Below are positions 18,249-26,799 of a stretch of DNA of 64,000 nucleotides, in pieces. The notes under the pieces are model-generated. The model saw only the letters and a program-made list of their open reading frames with translations, was not told the DNA's origin and did not search any database. A program made the translations under genes and the position numbers. Within the stretch, counting starts at the first letter, position 1. Each line of letters opens with the position of its first letter. The DNA comes from Serratia fonticola (GTDB lineage: Bacteria; Pseudomonadota; Gammaproteobacteria; Enterobacterales; Enterobacteriaceae), in the NCBI RefSeq assembly GCF_006715025.1, contig NZ_VFMK01000001.1:4836001-4900000 (forward strand), given 5' to 3'.

Positions 18249-18325
18249 TGGTGCATCCAGGAGGATTCGAACCTCCGACCGCTCGGTTCGTAGCCGAGTA
18301 CTCTATCCAGCTGAGCTATGGATGC
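18249..18325 (-). tRNA. tRNA-Arg (anticodon ACG), second copy
   Basis: 77 nt, identical to the copy at 17982-18058, with CCA encoded. Part of the serV-arg operon transcribed leftward. Confidence 0.98.
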
Positions 18326-18385
18326 ACAGGAATTCTTTTTGATACCGTATGGTATGTTGTTACAAACCCACCATACTGCAAAATA

Positions 18386-18523
18386 TGGTGCATCCAGGAG
18401 GATTACTCAGCGTAACCGCTTCGCCCTTCAGGCCGTTGCTAAAGCAACGTTATCTCCCTTAGTGCTACCTTTCAGCGGGTACCCATCTGGAAGCAAACAA
18501 CCTCAGGCAGATACCTTGTAATA
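18386..18523 (-). repeat. tRNA-Arg 3'-end-containing spacer repeat, copy 3 (diverged)
   Basis: The 19-nt tRNA 3' end (18386-18404) is intact. The following 119 bp share only parts (for example GGCCGTTGCTAAAGCAACGTTATC) with copies 1 and 2, but total length and position are the same. Confidence 0.8.
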
Positions 18524-18600
18524 TGGTGCATCCAGGAGGATTCGAACCTCCGACCGCTCGGTTCGTAGCCGAGTACTCTATCCAGCTGAGCTATGGATGC
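18524..18600 (-). tRNA. tRNA-Arg (anticodon ACG), third copy
   Basis: 77 nt, identical to the other two copies. It is the first tRNA-Arg after serV in the transcript, separated from it by three bases. Confidence 0.98.
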
Positions 18601-18603
18601 AAA

Positions 18604-18696
18604 TGGCGGTGAGGCGGGGATTCGAACCCCGGATGCAGCTTTTGACCGCATACTCCCTTAGCAGGGGAGCGCCTTCAGCCTCTCGGCCACCTCACC
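18604..18696 (-). tRNA. serV: tRNA-Ser (anticodon GCT)
   Basis: A 93-nt class II tRNA with long variable arm; minus strand begins GGTGAGGTGGCCGAGAGGC, anticodon loop CTGCTAA, CCA encoded. It appears identical to E. coli serV, which reads AGU/AGC. First gene of the tRNA operon. Confidence 0.98.
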
Positions 18697-18760
18697 ATAC
18701 GCTTCTTGCGAATTGTGCCTAACTTGCTTTAGAGAAGCTCATCGGCACTGCGTGGCGCAC

Positions 18761-18788
18761 ATATTACTTTCCCCGACTTATAAGTCAA
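18761..18788 (-). promoter_or_regulatory. serV-arg tRNA operon promoter
   Basis: Minus-strand TTGACT (18783-18788), 16-bp spacer, TAATAT (18761-18766), then a GC-rich discriminator (GTGCGCC). This is the pattern of stringently controlled stable-RNA promoters. The remaining 18789-18975 upstream shows no gene. Confidence 0.8.
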
Positions 18789-18975
18789 ACAATTTTTCCC
18801 AACTCATGCGCGTTTGCACAAATCACAGGCAACATGAGTGATTTCACGGCAAAAAGGGTGTTTTATCAACTAACAAACAAGGTAACTGCGTGCAGAAAAG
18901 TTTGGCGGAAGACGAAAGATTTATCGGGTAAAGGTAGTGTAGTAAGGGGGAGGAACGGAGAAGAAGGGCGGCAAT

Positions 18976-19001
18976 AGCGTCTCGCGATGAAACGAGACGC
19001 T
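18976..19001 (-). terminator. Hairpin downstream of csrA
   Basis: AGCGTCTCG / CGAGACGCT (18976-18984, 18993-19001) begins 10 bp after the csrA stop. No T-run follows, so termination is uncertain. Confidence 0.5.
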
Positions 19002-19010
19002 ACTTAGAAA

Positions 19011-19196
19011 TCAATAAGTCGTCTGTTGAGACTTCTCGGCCTGGATGCGCTGATAGATTTCTTCGCGGTGAACAGACACCTCTTTGGGAGCATTCACACC
19101 AATACGAACTTGATTGCCCTTAACCCCTAGCACTGTGACCGTGACCTCATCGCCAATCATGAGGGTTTCACCAACTCGACGAGTCAGAATTAACAT
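19011..19196 (-). CDS. csrA: Carbon storage regulator CsrA
   Basis: A 61-residue RNA-binding dimer, same length as E. coli CsrA. It starts [18 protein letters not shown] and keeps the RNA-contact residues of beta-1 (LTRR) and beta-5 (VHREEI). It binds GGA motifs in leaders and controls glycogen, motility, biofilm and c-di-GMP genes, which makes it a possible post-transcriptional regulator of the adhesin locus in this window (inference). Downstream of alaS, as in E. coli. Confidence 0.98.
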   Translation of the reverse strand: MLILTRRVGETLMIGDEVTVTVLGVKGNQVRIGVNAPKEVSVHREEIYQRIQAEKSQQTTY

Positions 19197-19390
19197 TCTT
19201 TGCTCCTTGAAAGATTAAAAGAGTCGGGTCTCTCAGTTTCCCCGACATTATCCATCATATGCAGTGAAAACGTAAGTCAAGAGCCGACAATAAATGTAAG
19301 CAGACTTGGTGTCACTCCAGATTAAGGATAAGTTTAGTCGACCTGAAAAACTTTGTTCCCGTAATTGTAACCACATTGTGTTAGCACGGT

Positions 19391-19426
19391 ATTAAAACGC
19401 CATAACCTACAAGGGATTATGGCGTT
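19391..19426 (-). terminator. alaS rho-independent terminator
   Basis: Minus-strand stem AACGCCATAA / TTATGGCGTT followed by TTTTAAT; 22 bp after the alaS stop. Confidence 0.75.
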
Positions 19427-19448
19427 GCGATGTGCTATTTATTTATAT

Positions 19449-22076
19449 TCACAGCTTCGAGGCCACCCAGGCTTCTACGCTGTTCAATGCCGCTGGCAGG
19501 GCGCTGGTATCGCTTCCCCCGGCCATTGCCATATCTGGGCGGCCACCGCCCTTCCCACCAACCTGCTGTGCAATACTACCAATCAGATCGCCAGCCTTAA
19601 CCCGGTCGGTCAAATCTTTGGTAACACCTGCAATCAGGCTGACTTTGCCTTCTTCCGTCGTTGCCAGAACGATAATCGCAGAACCCAATTGATTTTTAAG
19701 GTCGTCAACCATAGTACGCAATATCTTCGGCTCTACGTTATCCAACTGGCTAACCAGCAGTTTCACGCCGTTGACCAGCTTCGCTTTACTCGACAACGAG
19801 GCGCTTTCCAGCGCAGCCTGCTGATCTTTCAGCTGTTGCAACTCTTTTTCCAACGCACGAGTGCGATCGAGCACCGCACGTACTTTATCACTCAGGTTAT
19901 TGCTGTCACCCTTCACCAGATGCGCAACGTCCTGTAACAAATCGCTTTGTTGATGCACAGTGGCTATCGCCCCTTCCCCGGTCACCGCTTCGATACGGCG
20001 GATACCGGCAGCAGTACCGGATTCACTCTGGATACGGAACAGACCGATATCGCCGGTACGGCTGGCGTGGGTGCCACCACACAGTTCGGTAGAGAAATCG
20101 CCCATGGTCAGCACACGCACGTTGTCGTCGTACTTCTCACCAAACAGCGCCATAGCGCCCTTCTCTTTTGCCTCATCCAGCGCCATCACGTCGGTCTGCA
20201 CCGGCAGATTACGACGCACCTGCTGGTTAACCAAGTCTTCTACCGCGCGCAGCTGTTCTGGCTTCATCGCTTCAAAATGCGAGAAATCGAAACGCAGGTA
20301 CTTGTCATTCACCAACGAACCTTTCTGCGCTACGTGTTCCCCCAGTATCTGGCGTAGTGCCGCATGCAGCAGGTGGGTGGCTGAGTGATTCAAGCGAATG
20401 CGGTTACGGCGCTCACTGTCGATCACCGCATCAACACGGTCATTCAGTTTCAGCGATCCCGTAGCCAGTTTGCCCAAATGGCCGATTGCCTGGCCATATT
20501 TCTGTGCATCACTGACCACAAACTCGCTACCTGCCGCTTTCAGCACGCCTTTATCGCCAACCTGACCACCTGATTCCGCATAGAATGGCGTTTCGTCCAG
20601 CACCACCACGGCCTCTTCACCGGCATGGATTTCATCTACTGGCTGACCATCACGGAACAAGGCTATCACTTTCGCCTGTTGCTGTTCACGATCGTAACCA
20701 TTGAACTGGCTGGCCCCTTCAACACGGATCAAACTGTTATAGTCAGCACCAAAACCGCTGGATTCACGGGCCCGGCGACGCTGAGCTTCCATCGCCTGCT
20801 CAAATCCTTCTTCGTCGACCTTCAGCCCACGCTCACGGCAGACATCAGCGGTAAGATCCACCGGGAAGCCATAGGTATCATACAGACGGAATGCCGTCTC
20901 ACCATCCAGCGTATCGCCCTGCAGCTTGGCCAATTCATCATCTAACAGTGCCAAACCACGCTCCAGCGTACGGGCAAACTGCTCTTCTTCGGTTTTCAAT
21001 ACCTGTTCTACCTGCGCCTGCTGGCGTTTCAGCTCATCCGCCGCCGGGCCCATGACTTCAATCAATGGAGCAACCAGCTTGTAGAAGAAGGTATCTTTCG
21101 CGCCCAGCATATTGCCATGGCGGATCGCACGGCGAATGATACGGCGTAGCACGTAGCCACGGTTCTCATTCGAAGGGATAACACCATCAGAAATCAGGAA
21201 GGCACATGAACGGATGTGGTCCGCGATAACGCGTAGAGATTTGTTGCTCAGATCGGTTGCGCCAGTCACTTTAGCGACGGCCTCAATCAAGGTGCGGAAC
21301 AGATCGATATCATAGTTGGAGTTCACATGCTGCAACACTGCTGCGATACGTTCCAGGCCCATGCCGGTATCCACCGAAGGTTTCGGCAGTGGCAACATGG
21401 TACCGTCAGACTGACGGTTAAACTGCATGAACACGATGTTCCAGATCTCGATGTAACGATCGCCATCTTCTTCTGCGCTGCCCGGAGGCCCACCCCAGAT
21501 ATGGTCACCGTGATCGTAGAAGATCTCGGTGCAGGGACCGCATGGGCCAGTATCACCCATCTGCCAGAAGTTGTCGGAAGCAAAGGCCGCGCCTTTGTTA
21601 TCACCGATGCGGATAATACGCTCGGCAGGAACACCAATCTGCTTTTGCCAGATATCGTAGGCTTCGTCATCAGTCTCATAAACCGTGACCCACAGCTTTT
21701 CTTTCGGCAGGTTGAACCAGTTTTCACCGGTCAACAGTTCCCACGCGTAGCTGATGGCATCATGCTTGAAATAATCACCGAAGCTGAAGTTACCCAACAT
21801 TTCAAAGAAGGTATGGTGACGTGCGGTATAACCTACGTTTTCCAGATCGTTGTGCTTGCCACCGGCACGTACGCAACGTTGTGAAGTGGTGGCACGCGAA
21901 TAGGCTCGCTTGTCCAGCCCCAGGAAAACGTCCTTAAATTGGTTCATGCCGGCATTGGTAAACAGCAATGTCGGATCATTGTTAGGTACCAGAGAGCTGC
22001 TTGCTACAACCTGATGACCTTTACTATGAAAGAAATCGAGAAACGCTTGACGGATCTCAGCGGTGCTCTTGCTCAT
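19449..22076 (-). CDS. alaS: Alanyl-tRNA synthetase
   Basis: An 875-residue class II synthetase (E. coli 876). The start [20 protein letters not shown] matches E. coli; the ORF is open for another 111 codons upstream but that is not used. N-terminal catalytic core includes the [18 protein letters not shown] block. The editing domain has [12 protein letters not shown] and the C-terminal [13 protein letters not shown] zinc/editing motifs. The C-Ala domain ends with [11 protein letters not shown]. Follows recA-recX and precedes csrA. Confidence 0.98.
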   Translation of the reverse strand: MSKSTAEIRQAFLDFFHSKGHQVVASSSLVPNNDPTLLFTNAGMNQFKDVFLGLDKRAYSRATTSQRCVRAGGKHNDLENVGYTARHHTFFEMLGNFSFGDYFKHDAISYAWELLTGENWFNLPKEKLWVTVYETDDEAYDIWQKQIGVPAERIIRIGDNKGAAFASDNFWQMGDTGPCGPCTEIFYDHGDHIWGGPPGSAEEDGDRYIEIWNIVFMQFNRQSDGTMLPLPKPSVDTGMGLERIAAVLQHVNSNYDIDLFRTLIEAVAKVTGATDLSNKSLRVIADHIRSCAFLISDGVIPSNENRGYVLRRIIRRAIRHGNMLGAKDTFFYKLVAPLIEVMGPAADELKRQQAQVEQVLKTEEEQFARTLERGLALLDDELAKLQGDTLDGETAFRLYDTYGFPVDLTADVCRERGLKVDEEGFEQAMEAQRRRARESSGFGADYNSLIRVEGASQFNGYDREQQQAKVIALFRDGQPVDEIHAGEEAVVVLDETPFYAESGGQVGDKGVLKAAGSEFVVSDAQKYGQAIGHLGKLATGSLKLNDRVDAVIDSERRNRIRLNHSATHLLHAALRQILGEHVAQKGSLVNDKYLRFDFSHFEAMKPEQLRAVEDLVNQQVRRNLPVQTDVMALDEAKEKGAMALFGEKYDDNVRVLTMGDFSTELCGGTHASRTGDIGLFRIQSESGTAAGIRRIEAVTGEGAIATVHQQSDLLQDVAHLVKGDSNNLSDKVRAVLDRTRALEKELQQLKDQQAALESASLSSKAKLVNGVKLLVSQLDNVEPKILRTMVDDLKNQLGSAIIVLATTEEGKVSLIAGVTKDLTDRVKAGDLIGSIAQQVGGKGGGRPDMAMAGGSDTSALPAALNSVEAWVASKL

Positions 22077-22209
22077 AATTTTCCCGGAAAGGCTAGAATA
22101 ACGACTCGTGAGCAAGAGGCACGACATCCTGCCGGTATCATCTGGCTCACGAACTAAATGTGGGGATAAGATAAATTTTCTTCGGTGGGAAGTAAAACCC
22201 CGTGTGCGT

Positions 22210-22743
22210 TCATTGCGCAAAATCACGGTAAATTGACTGAATTTCTTCCTGAAAGAAGCCTCGATAGAGCAGATAGCGCAACACTTTGGCTTTCTCTTTC
22301 CATTCCACTGGGAGCGGATCGCCAAATTTCCGTAGCGCGATCTCTCTGGCTTGCTCGCACCAGTCAATTTCACATTCTGCCAGCGCGGCCTGCACAACCT
22401 CGTTATCAACGCCCTTTTGCATCAGTTCTGAGCGTATGCGTTGCGCGCCATATCCTTTGCGGCTCCGGCTGGCAATAAAACTATTGGCAAAACGCCGGTC
22501 ATCCAACCAGTTATGTTGATAGCAATAGGCAATCACCTGATCAATCGTGGCAGGATCAATAGGTTCTTCTGGCGGTTCTGCGGAGGATTTGGCACCGAAT
22601 CTGGCGTTCGCCATAAATGGCGGCGCCGCAAGTTTGCGGCGCAGTTCGACTTCACTATGATCGCGTTGGGACAATAACCGCATCGCACGGCTAATCAACG
22701 TATTTTGCTGATTACCAGCAGATTGGGAACCTACGTCATTCAT
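22210..22743 (-). CDS. recX: RecX, regulator of RecA
   Basis: A 177-residue all-helical RecX protein (E. coli 166 aa) that caps and destabilises RecA filaments. Tandem three-helix repeats are visible: [22 protein letters not shown], then [35 protein letters not shown] short insertion around residues 45-62 accounts for the extra length. Begins 58 bp after recA and is probably co-transcribed by readthrough, so SOS-controlled. Confidence 0.95.
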   Translation of the reverse strand: MNDVGSQSAGNQQNTLISRAMRLLSQRDHSEVELRRKLAAPPFMANARFGAKSSAEPPEEPIDPATIDQVIAYCYQHNWLDDRRFANSFIASRSRKGYGAQRIRSELMQKGVDNEVVQAALAECEIDWCEQAREIALRKFGDPLPVEWKEKAKVLRYLLYRGFFQEEIQSIYRDFAQ

Positions 22744-22763
22744 ATCTGCAAGCCTTGGTTATC

Positions 22764-22789
22764 GGTATACGCCCTAAGGGACGTATACC
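22764..22789 (-). terminator. recA-recX intercistronic hairpin
   Basis: GGTATACG / CGTATACC (22764-22771, 22782-22789) between recA and recX. It lacks a T-run, which fits partial readthrough into recX. Confidence 0.6.
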
Positions 22790-22801
22790 CACCGGCAAAG
22801 A

Positions 22802-23866
22802 TCAAAACTCTTCGCTGGTTTCTGCTTCGCTATCGTCTGCATCTTCGGCACCGGCAGCAACCAGCTCACCATTGCTATGCAGCAACAGATCACGCAGTTT
22901 CTTATCCAGCTCAGCAGCAATTGCCGGATTCTCTTTCAGGAAGTTACAGGCATTTGATTTACCCTGGCCGATCTTCTCACCGTTATAGCTATACCAGGCA
23001 CCGGCTTTCTCGATCATTTTGTGCTTCACGCCCAGATCAACCAATTCGCCACGGCTGTTGATCCCTTCGCCATACAGGATTTGGAACTCAGCCTGTTTAA
23101 ACGGTGCAGCAATCTTGTTCTTCACCACTTTTACACGGGTTTCGCTACCGATTACTTCATCACCTTCTTTAATTGCGCCGATACGGCGGATATCCAGACG
23201 GACAGAAGCGTAGAACTTCAGAGCATTCCCCCCGGTAGTGGTTTCCGGGTTACCGAACATCACACCGATTTTCATACGGATCTGGTTGATGAAGATCAGT
23301 AGCGTATTGGCGTTCTTCAGGTTACCAGCCAGTTTACGCATGGCCTGGCTCATCATACGTGCCGCCAGGCCCATATGTGAGTCGCCGATTTCGCCTTCAA
23401 TTTCTGCTTTCGGCGTCAATGCCGCGACGGAGTCGACGATGATGACGTCAACGGCACCTGAACGGGTCAATGCATCACAGATTTCCAACGCCTGCTCACC
23501 GGTATCCGGCTGAGAACATAGCAGGTTGTCGATATCCACGCCCAGCTTCTTGGCGTAGATAGGATCCAGCGCATGCTCGGCATCGATAAACGCACAGGTT
23601 TTACCTTCGCGTTGAGCGGCGGCAATCACCTGCAAGGTCAAGGTGGTTTTACCCGAAGATTCCGGACCATAAATCTCGACGATACGCCCCATTGGCAGAC
23701 CGCCTGCACCCAATGCGATATCGAGGGACAGCGAACCGGTGGAGATCGTTTCTACGTCCATGGAGCGGTCTTCACCCAGACGCATGATGGAGCCTTTGCC
23801 GAATTGTTTCTCAATCTGGCCCAGTGCTGCAGCTAACGCCTTTTGCTTGTTCTCATCAATAGCCAT
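22802..23866 (-). CDS. recA: Recombinase A
   Basis: A 354-residue RecA (E. coli 353) starting [20 protein letters not shown]; a seven-codon upstream extension exists but the homologous start has the better Shine-Dalgarno (AAGGAGC). Walker A is GPESSGKT at 67-74, with [16 protein letters not shown] and [17 protein letters not shown] as the L1/L2 region. The tail is acidic ([14 protein letters not shown]). It catalyses strand exchange and LexA autocleavage, and so also controls the LexA-boxed lysis cassette at 7 kb. Confidence 0.99.
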   Translation of the reverse strand: MAIDENKQKALAAALGQIEKQFGKGSIMRLGEDRSMDVETISTGSLSLDIALGAGGLPMGRIVEIYGPESSGKTTLTLQVIAAAQREGKTCAFIDAEHALDPIYAKKLGVDIDNLLCSQPDTGEQALEICDALTRSGAVDVIIVDSVAALTPKAEIEGEIGDSHMGLAARMMSQAMRKLAGNLKNANTLLIFINQIRMKIGVMFGNPETTTGGNALKFYASVRLDIRRIGAIKEGDEVIGSETRVKVVKNKIAAPFKQAEFQILYGEGINSRGELVDLGVKHKMIEKAGAWYSYNGEKIGQGKSNACNFLKENPAIAAELDKKLRDLLLHSNGELVAAGAEDADDSEAETSEEF

Positions 23867-23942
23867 TTTTGCTCCTTCGTTTCGCAATGCCGGTGTTACC
23901 CCACACTGTCGCTGAATGTATGTTGTGCAGGAAATGCCACTA

Positions 23943-23970
23943 ATTATACTGTATAGTCATACAGTATCAA
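23943..23970 (-). promoter_or_regulatory. recA promoter with SOS box
   Basis: Minus-strand TTGATA (23965-23970) and TATAAT (23943-23948) flank a 16-bp spacer that is itself a perfect LexA box CTGT-N8-ACAG (23949-23964), exactly the E. coli recA arrangement. Confidence 0.95.
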
Positions 23971-23978
23971 GCCTAATT

Positions 23979-24467
23979 TTACAAAAATTCGTCAAGCGCC
24001 ATTTGCAGCGCAAAAATCGTGGCCTGCAAGCGAACCGCATCGCGATCGCCAGCAAATTGTCGCTTGTGTGCCTGCACCCGGCCAGAACGTTCGGCAAAGC
24101 CAAACCAGACGGTCCCGACCGGTTTTTCATCACTACCGCCATCCGGGCCTGCAATGCCACTGACTGAAAGTGCCAGATCGGCCTTCGCCGCCTTTAGCGC
24201 GCCTTGTGCCATCTCGCGCACCACGTCTTCACTGACAGCGCCATGCATCTTCAAAGTCGCTTCTGCTACCCCCAACAGCTCATGCTTGGCCGCATTACTG
24301 TAGGTGACAAAGCCACGGTCAAAATAGGCCGAGCTGCCGGCAATATCGGTAATCGCCTTGGCAATGCCCCCACCGGTACAGGACTCTGCACAGGTGATCC
24401 ACTGCCCGCGGGCCTGCAGTTTCTGCCCTACGGCAATACTGAGCTTACGCAGTTGATTCTCACTCAT
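23979..24467 (-). CDS. pncC: Nicotinamide-nucleotide amidase PncC
   Basis: A 162-residue CinA C-terminal-domain protein matching E. coli PncC (YgaD), which deamidates NMN to NaMN. Conserved blocks are TCAESCTGGGIAKAITDIAGSS, FVTYSNAAKHELLGV, AVSEDVVREMA and SVSGIAGPDGGSDEKPVGTVWFG. The start is MSENQLRKLS, with GGAGA upstream. In E. coli its upstream neighbour is mltB; here about 29 kb intervene. Confidence 0.95.
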   Translation of the reverse strand: MSENQLRKLSIAVGQKLQARGQWITCAESCTGGGIAKAITDIAGSSAYFDRGFVTYSNAAKHELLGVAEATLKMHGAVSEDVVREMAQGALKAAKADLALSVSGIAGPDGGSDEKPVGTVWFGFAERSGRVQAHKRQFAGDRDAVRLQATIFALQMALDEFL

Positions 24468-24701
24468 CGTCTCTCCTTGGTGAATCAAGGTATATGCGCC
24501 CGATAGTAGCATTTATCAAGCGTTCCTTGCGGCTCTGTGGCACAAATGCGCACGGCTTCGCAGGGATGCGGTTTTAAGCCGTAGCCTGAACTGCTAGTAT
24601 CAATGACAGCGTTCAGATTGCTGAACTGTCGTTTGATGTGGGGGCATTACACGCCATTTTGTTCAGCGATGAACAGGGCTTCGACAAAACAGGAAGGCCG
24701 A

Positions 24702-26096
24702 GTGAAAAAAACGTTAGGCGTATTCTTTCCATTGTATACCACCACCCTGCTGATGCTGCTGGGCTCAGGGTTGCTCACCACGTACATATCCTTGCGGTTA
24801 ACCTCCATCAACGTAAGCGGGACCCTGATCGGTGCCATTATCGCCGCTAATTATATCGGTCTGGTGATTGGCGGCAAAGTAGGTCACTTTCTGATTGCCC
24901 GCGTCGGGCACATTCGCGCCTATGTTTCCTGTGCCGGGATCATTACTGCAGCCGTGCTTGGCCATGGCCTGACGGAATACATTCCGATATGGGTGGTGTT
25001 ACGGCTGATTATCGGTTTGTGCATGATGTGCCAGTACATGGTGCTGGAGAGTTGGCTGAACGATCAGTCAGAATCCAATCAGCGCGGAATGGTATTCGGT
25101 TTTTATATGGCCGCGTCTTATCTCGGTATGTCGCTGGGGCAGATCGTATTGATGCTGCAAACCGATCTCGGCATTGCCACCCTGTTGCTTATTGCCCTGT
25201 GTTTTTCCCTGTGCCTGGTTCCCATCGCCCTGACCACACGAACCAATGCACGTCATATGTCTCCCGCCCCCATGGAACTGCGCTATTTTGTCCACGCCAT
25301 TCCCAAAGTACTGGGTACCACGCTGGTTATTGGCATGGTCGTGGGTTCCTTTTATGGGTTAGCGCCGGTGTATGCCAGCCAGCAATCGTTAACAACACAG
25401 CAAACCGGTCTGTTTATGGCTATCGCCATTTTTGCCGGGCTGGTGGCGCAATTTCCGCTCAGTTGGTTGTCAGACCGTTATAACCGCACGCTACTGATGC
25501 GCGTTAACGCAATACTGCTAATTATTGCCGCGTTACCTTTGGCGCTATTGCCACACATTGATTTCCCGATATTACTGGCTGTGGGCTTCATCGTCAGCAT
25601 GCTGCAATTTACTCTTTACCCACTGGCAGTGGCCCTGGCCAACGACATGATTGAACCCGAACGTCGCGTTTCGCTGGCAGCTTGTTTGTTGATGGCGTTT
25701 GGCGTGGGTGCCAGTATCGGGCCACTGGCCGTCGGCGCGCTGATCCAACCCTTGGGCGGCAATATTTTGTATGCATTTTTCGCCCTGTGCGGCGTGTTGA
25801 TCATGGCCTGTAGCCGAACGGTGAAAGAAGATGAGTCCCAATTTGTGCAGGATGCACCCGTTCCCCATATCGCCATGCCAGATAGCCTATCCAGCTCCCC
25901 ACTTTCACCTGCGCTGAATCCAACCTTTGATGAGCAGATCATTCAAGAAACCATGCCTGCACCGGAAACCGCCCCCACCCAGACAGAAGCCCCCCCTTCA
26001 GCAGAGTATGAGCGCTGCGAAGAAGAGTCGCCCCCCTCACAAGGCGCAGATCCGCAAGAGGATACCGGTCTGAAAAAAGCCTACACCATGTTATAG
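24702..26096 (+). CDS. MFS transporter, YcaD-like, with long acidic C-terminal tail
   Basis: A 12-TM major facilitator. The likely start is GTG at 24702 (VKKTLGVFFPLY), preceded by AGGAAGG at 24691-24697, giving 464 residues; an ATG at 24669 is the alternative. Blocks such as GSGLLTTYISLRLTSINVSGTLIG, GLCMMCQYMVLESWLN and LSWLSDRYNRTLLMR are those of the YcaD/TIGR00895-like group. Past TM12 (about residue 375) there is a Pro/Glu/Ser-rich tail of roughly 80 residues absent from E. coli YcaD (382 aa), probably cytoplasmic and disordered. Substrate unknown. First gene of the block inserted between pncC and mltB. Confidence 0.85.
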   Translation: MKKTLGVFFPLYTTTLLMLLGSGLLTTYISLRLTSINVSGTLIGAIIAANYIGLVIGGKVGHFLIARVGHIRAYVSCAGIITAAVLGHGLTEYIPIWVVLRLIIGLCMMCQYMVLESWLNDQSESNQRGMVFGFYMAASYLGMSLGQIVLMLQTDLGIATLLLIALCFSLCLVPIALTTRTNARHMSPAPMELRYFVHAIPKVLGTTLVIGMVVGSFYGLAPVYASQQSLTTQQTGLFMAIAIFAGLVAQFPLSWLSDRYNRTLLMRVNAILLIIAALPLALLPHIDFPILLAVGFIVSMLQFTLYPLAVALANDMIEPERRVSLAACLLMAFGVGASIGPLAVGALIQPLGGNILYAFFALCGVLIMACSRTVKEDESQFVQDAPVPHIAMPDSLSSSPLSPALNPTFDEQIIQETMPAPETAPTQTEAPPSAEYERCEEESPPSQGADPQEDTGLKKAYTML

Positions 26097-26799
26097 GTGG
26101 CCACAGGGGCGTTCACATTGGCCCCACTGCCCAATCTAAAGCATTGCTTAACAACACCAATTGAAATCAATAGGATATCTAATGAAATACATTCAATTAT
26201 AAAATAATTTAATATCAAAGAATTCACCAAAGAAATGATTTAATCGCAATTACTCCTTTTGGATATGGGTAAGCGCACCACTACCTTATTAAATACACCC
26301 GATATTTAGCTATTCCCTCCCCTGATGTAGCATTAAAGAAAAAATATGCAAGCCGTCAGAATAAAAAAAACCCATTACCATGATTAATAACAAATTAATA
26401 ATTTACCACCCCGGAAAAATAGCAAACAAAATACATCTAAAAACCTAATAATATACATGCTAAATAACAGAAAAAGCCATTCACTTGCTATGGTTAATTA
26501 ACTCGATAATCTGAATAAAATTTTTATCAATGCCAGATTTTCATAAAAAATAATTTTCCCCAATGGCGTTTTTATCAAAGCTCGCTTATACCTTAACTCA
26601 CGGAGAAGTTAGCAAAATTAATCATACAACCTAATCAGGGAAGATTGGCTCGTTCCTTTTGTACTCATTAGTCATCTATAAACCAGGACAGATTGAGCTC
26701 GGGAAATTACCCTCCGGGCGTTTCTGCGCGTCAATAAAAGCCTGTCAAATGGCTTCGGCGTGCTCTGCAAATTAACTTTGGCGTTCAGAGGCTAACAAC
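26097..26799 (+). other. AT-rich intergenic region upstream of the giant adhesin gene
   Basis: This is a 703-bp noncoding stretch, markedly AT-rich compared with the GC-rich adhesin gene that follows. I see many A/T tracts (for example around 26340-26420 and 26520-26560), which would favour curvature and H-NS binding. I found no convincing CRP, LexA or sigma-54 site, and no unambiguous promoter. The ribosome-binding site AGAGG (26787-26791) precedes ATG 26800. Confidence 0.5.

Noticed and set aside
17844..18404. Three truncated tRNA-Arg pseudogenes
   Set aside because: Only the terminal 19 nt are present each time and in a fixed larger repeat, so they are better described as parts of the spacer repeat than as decayed genes.
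17844..18523. CRISPR array in the tRNA region
   Set aside because: The 19-nt repeats are tRNA 3' ends, only three partial plus three full copies occur, the spacers are about 119 bp and similar to each other, and there are no cas genes.
22077..22409. In-frame 111-codon N-terminal extension of alaS
   Set aside because: The extension does not resemble AlaS, and [12 protein letters not shown] at 22076 is the family start.
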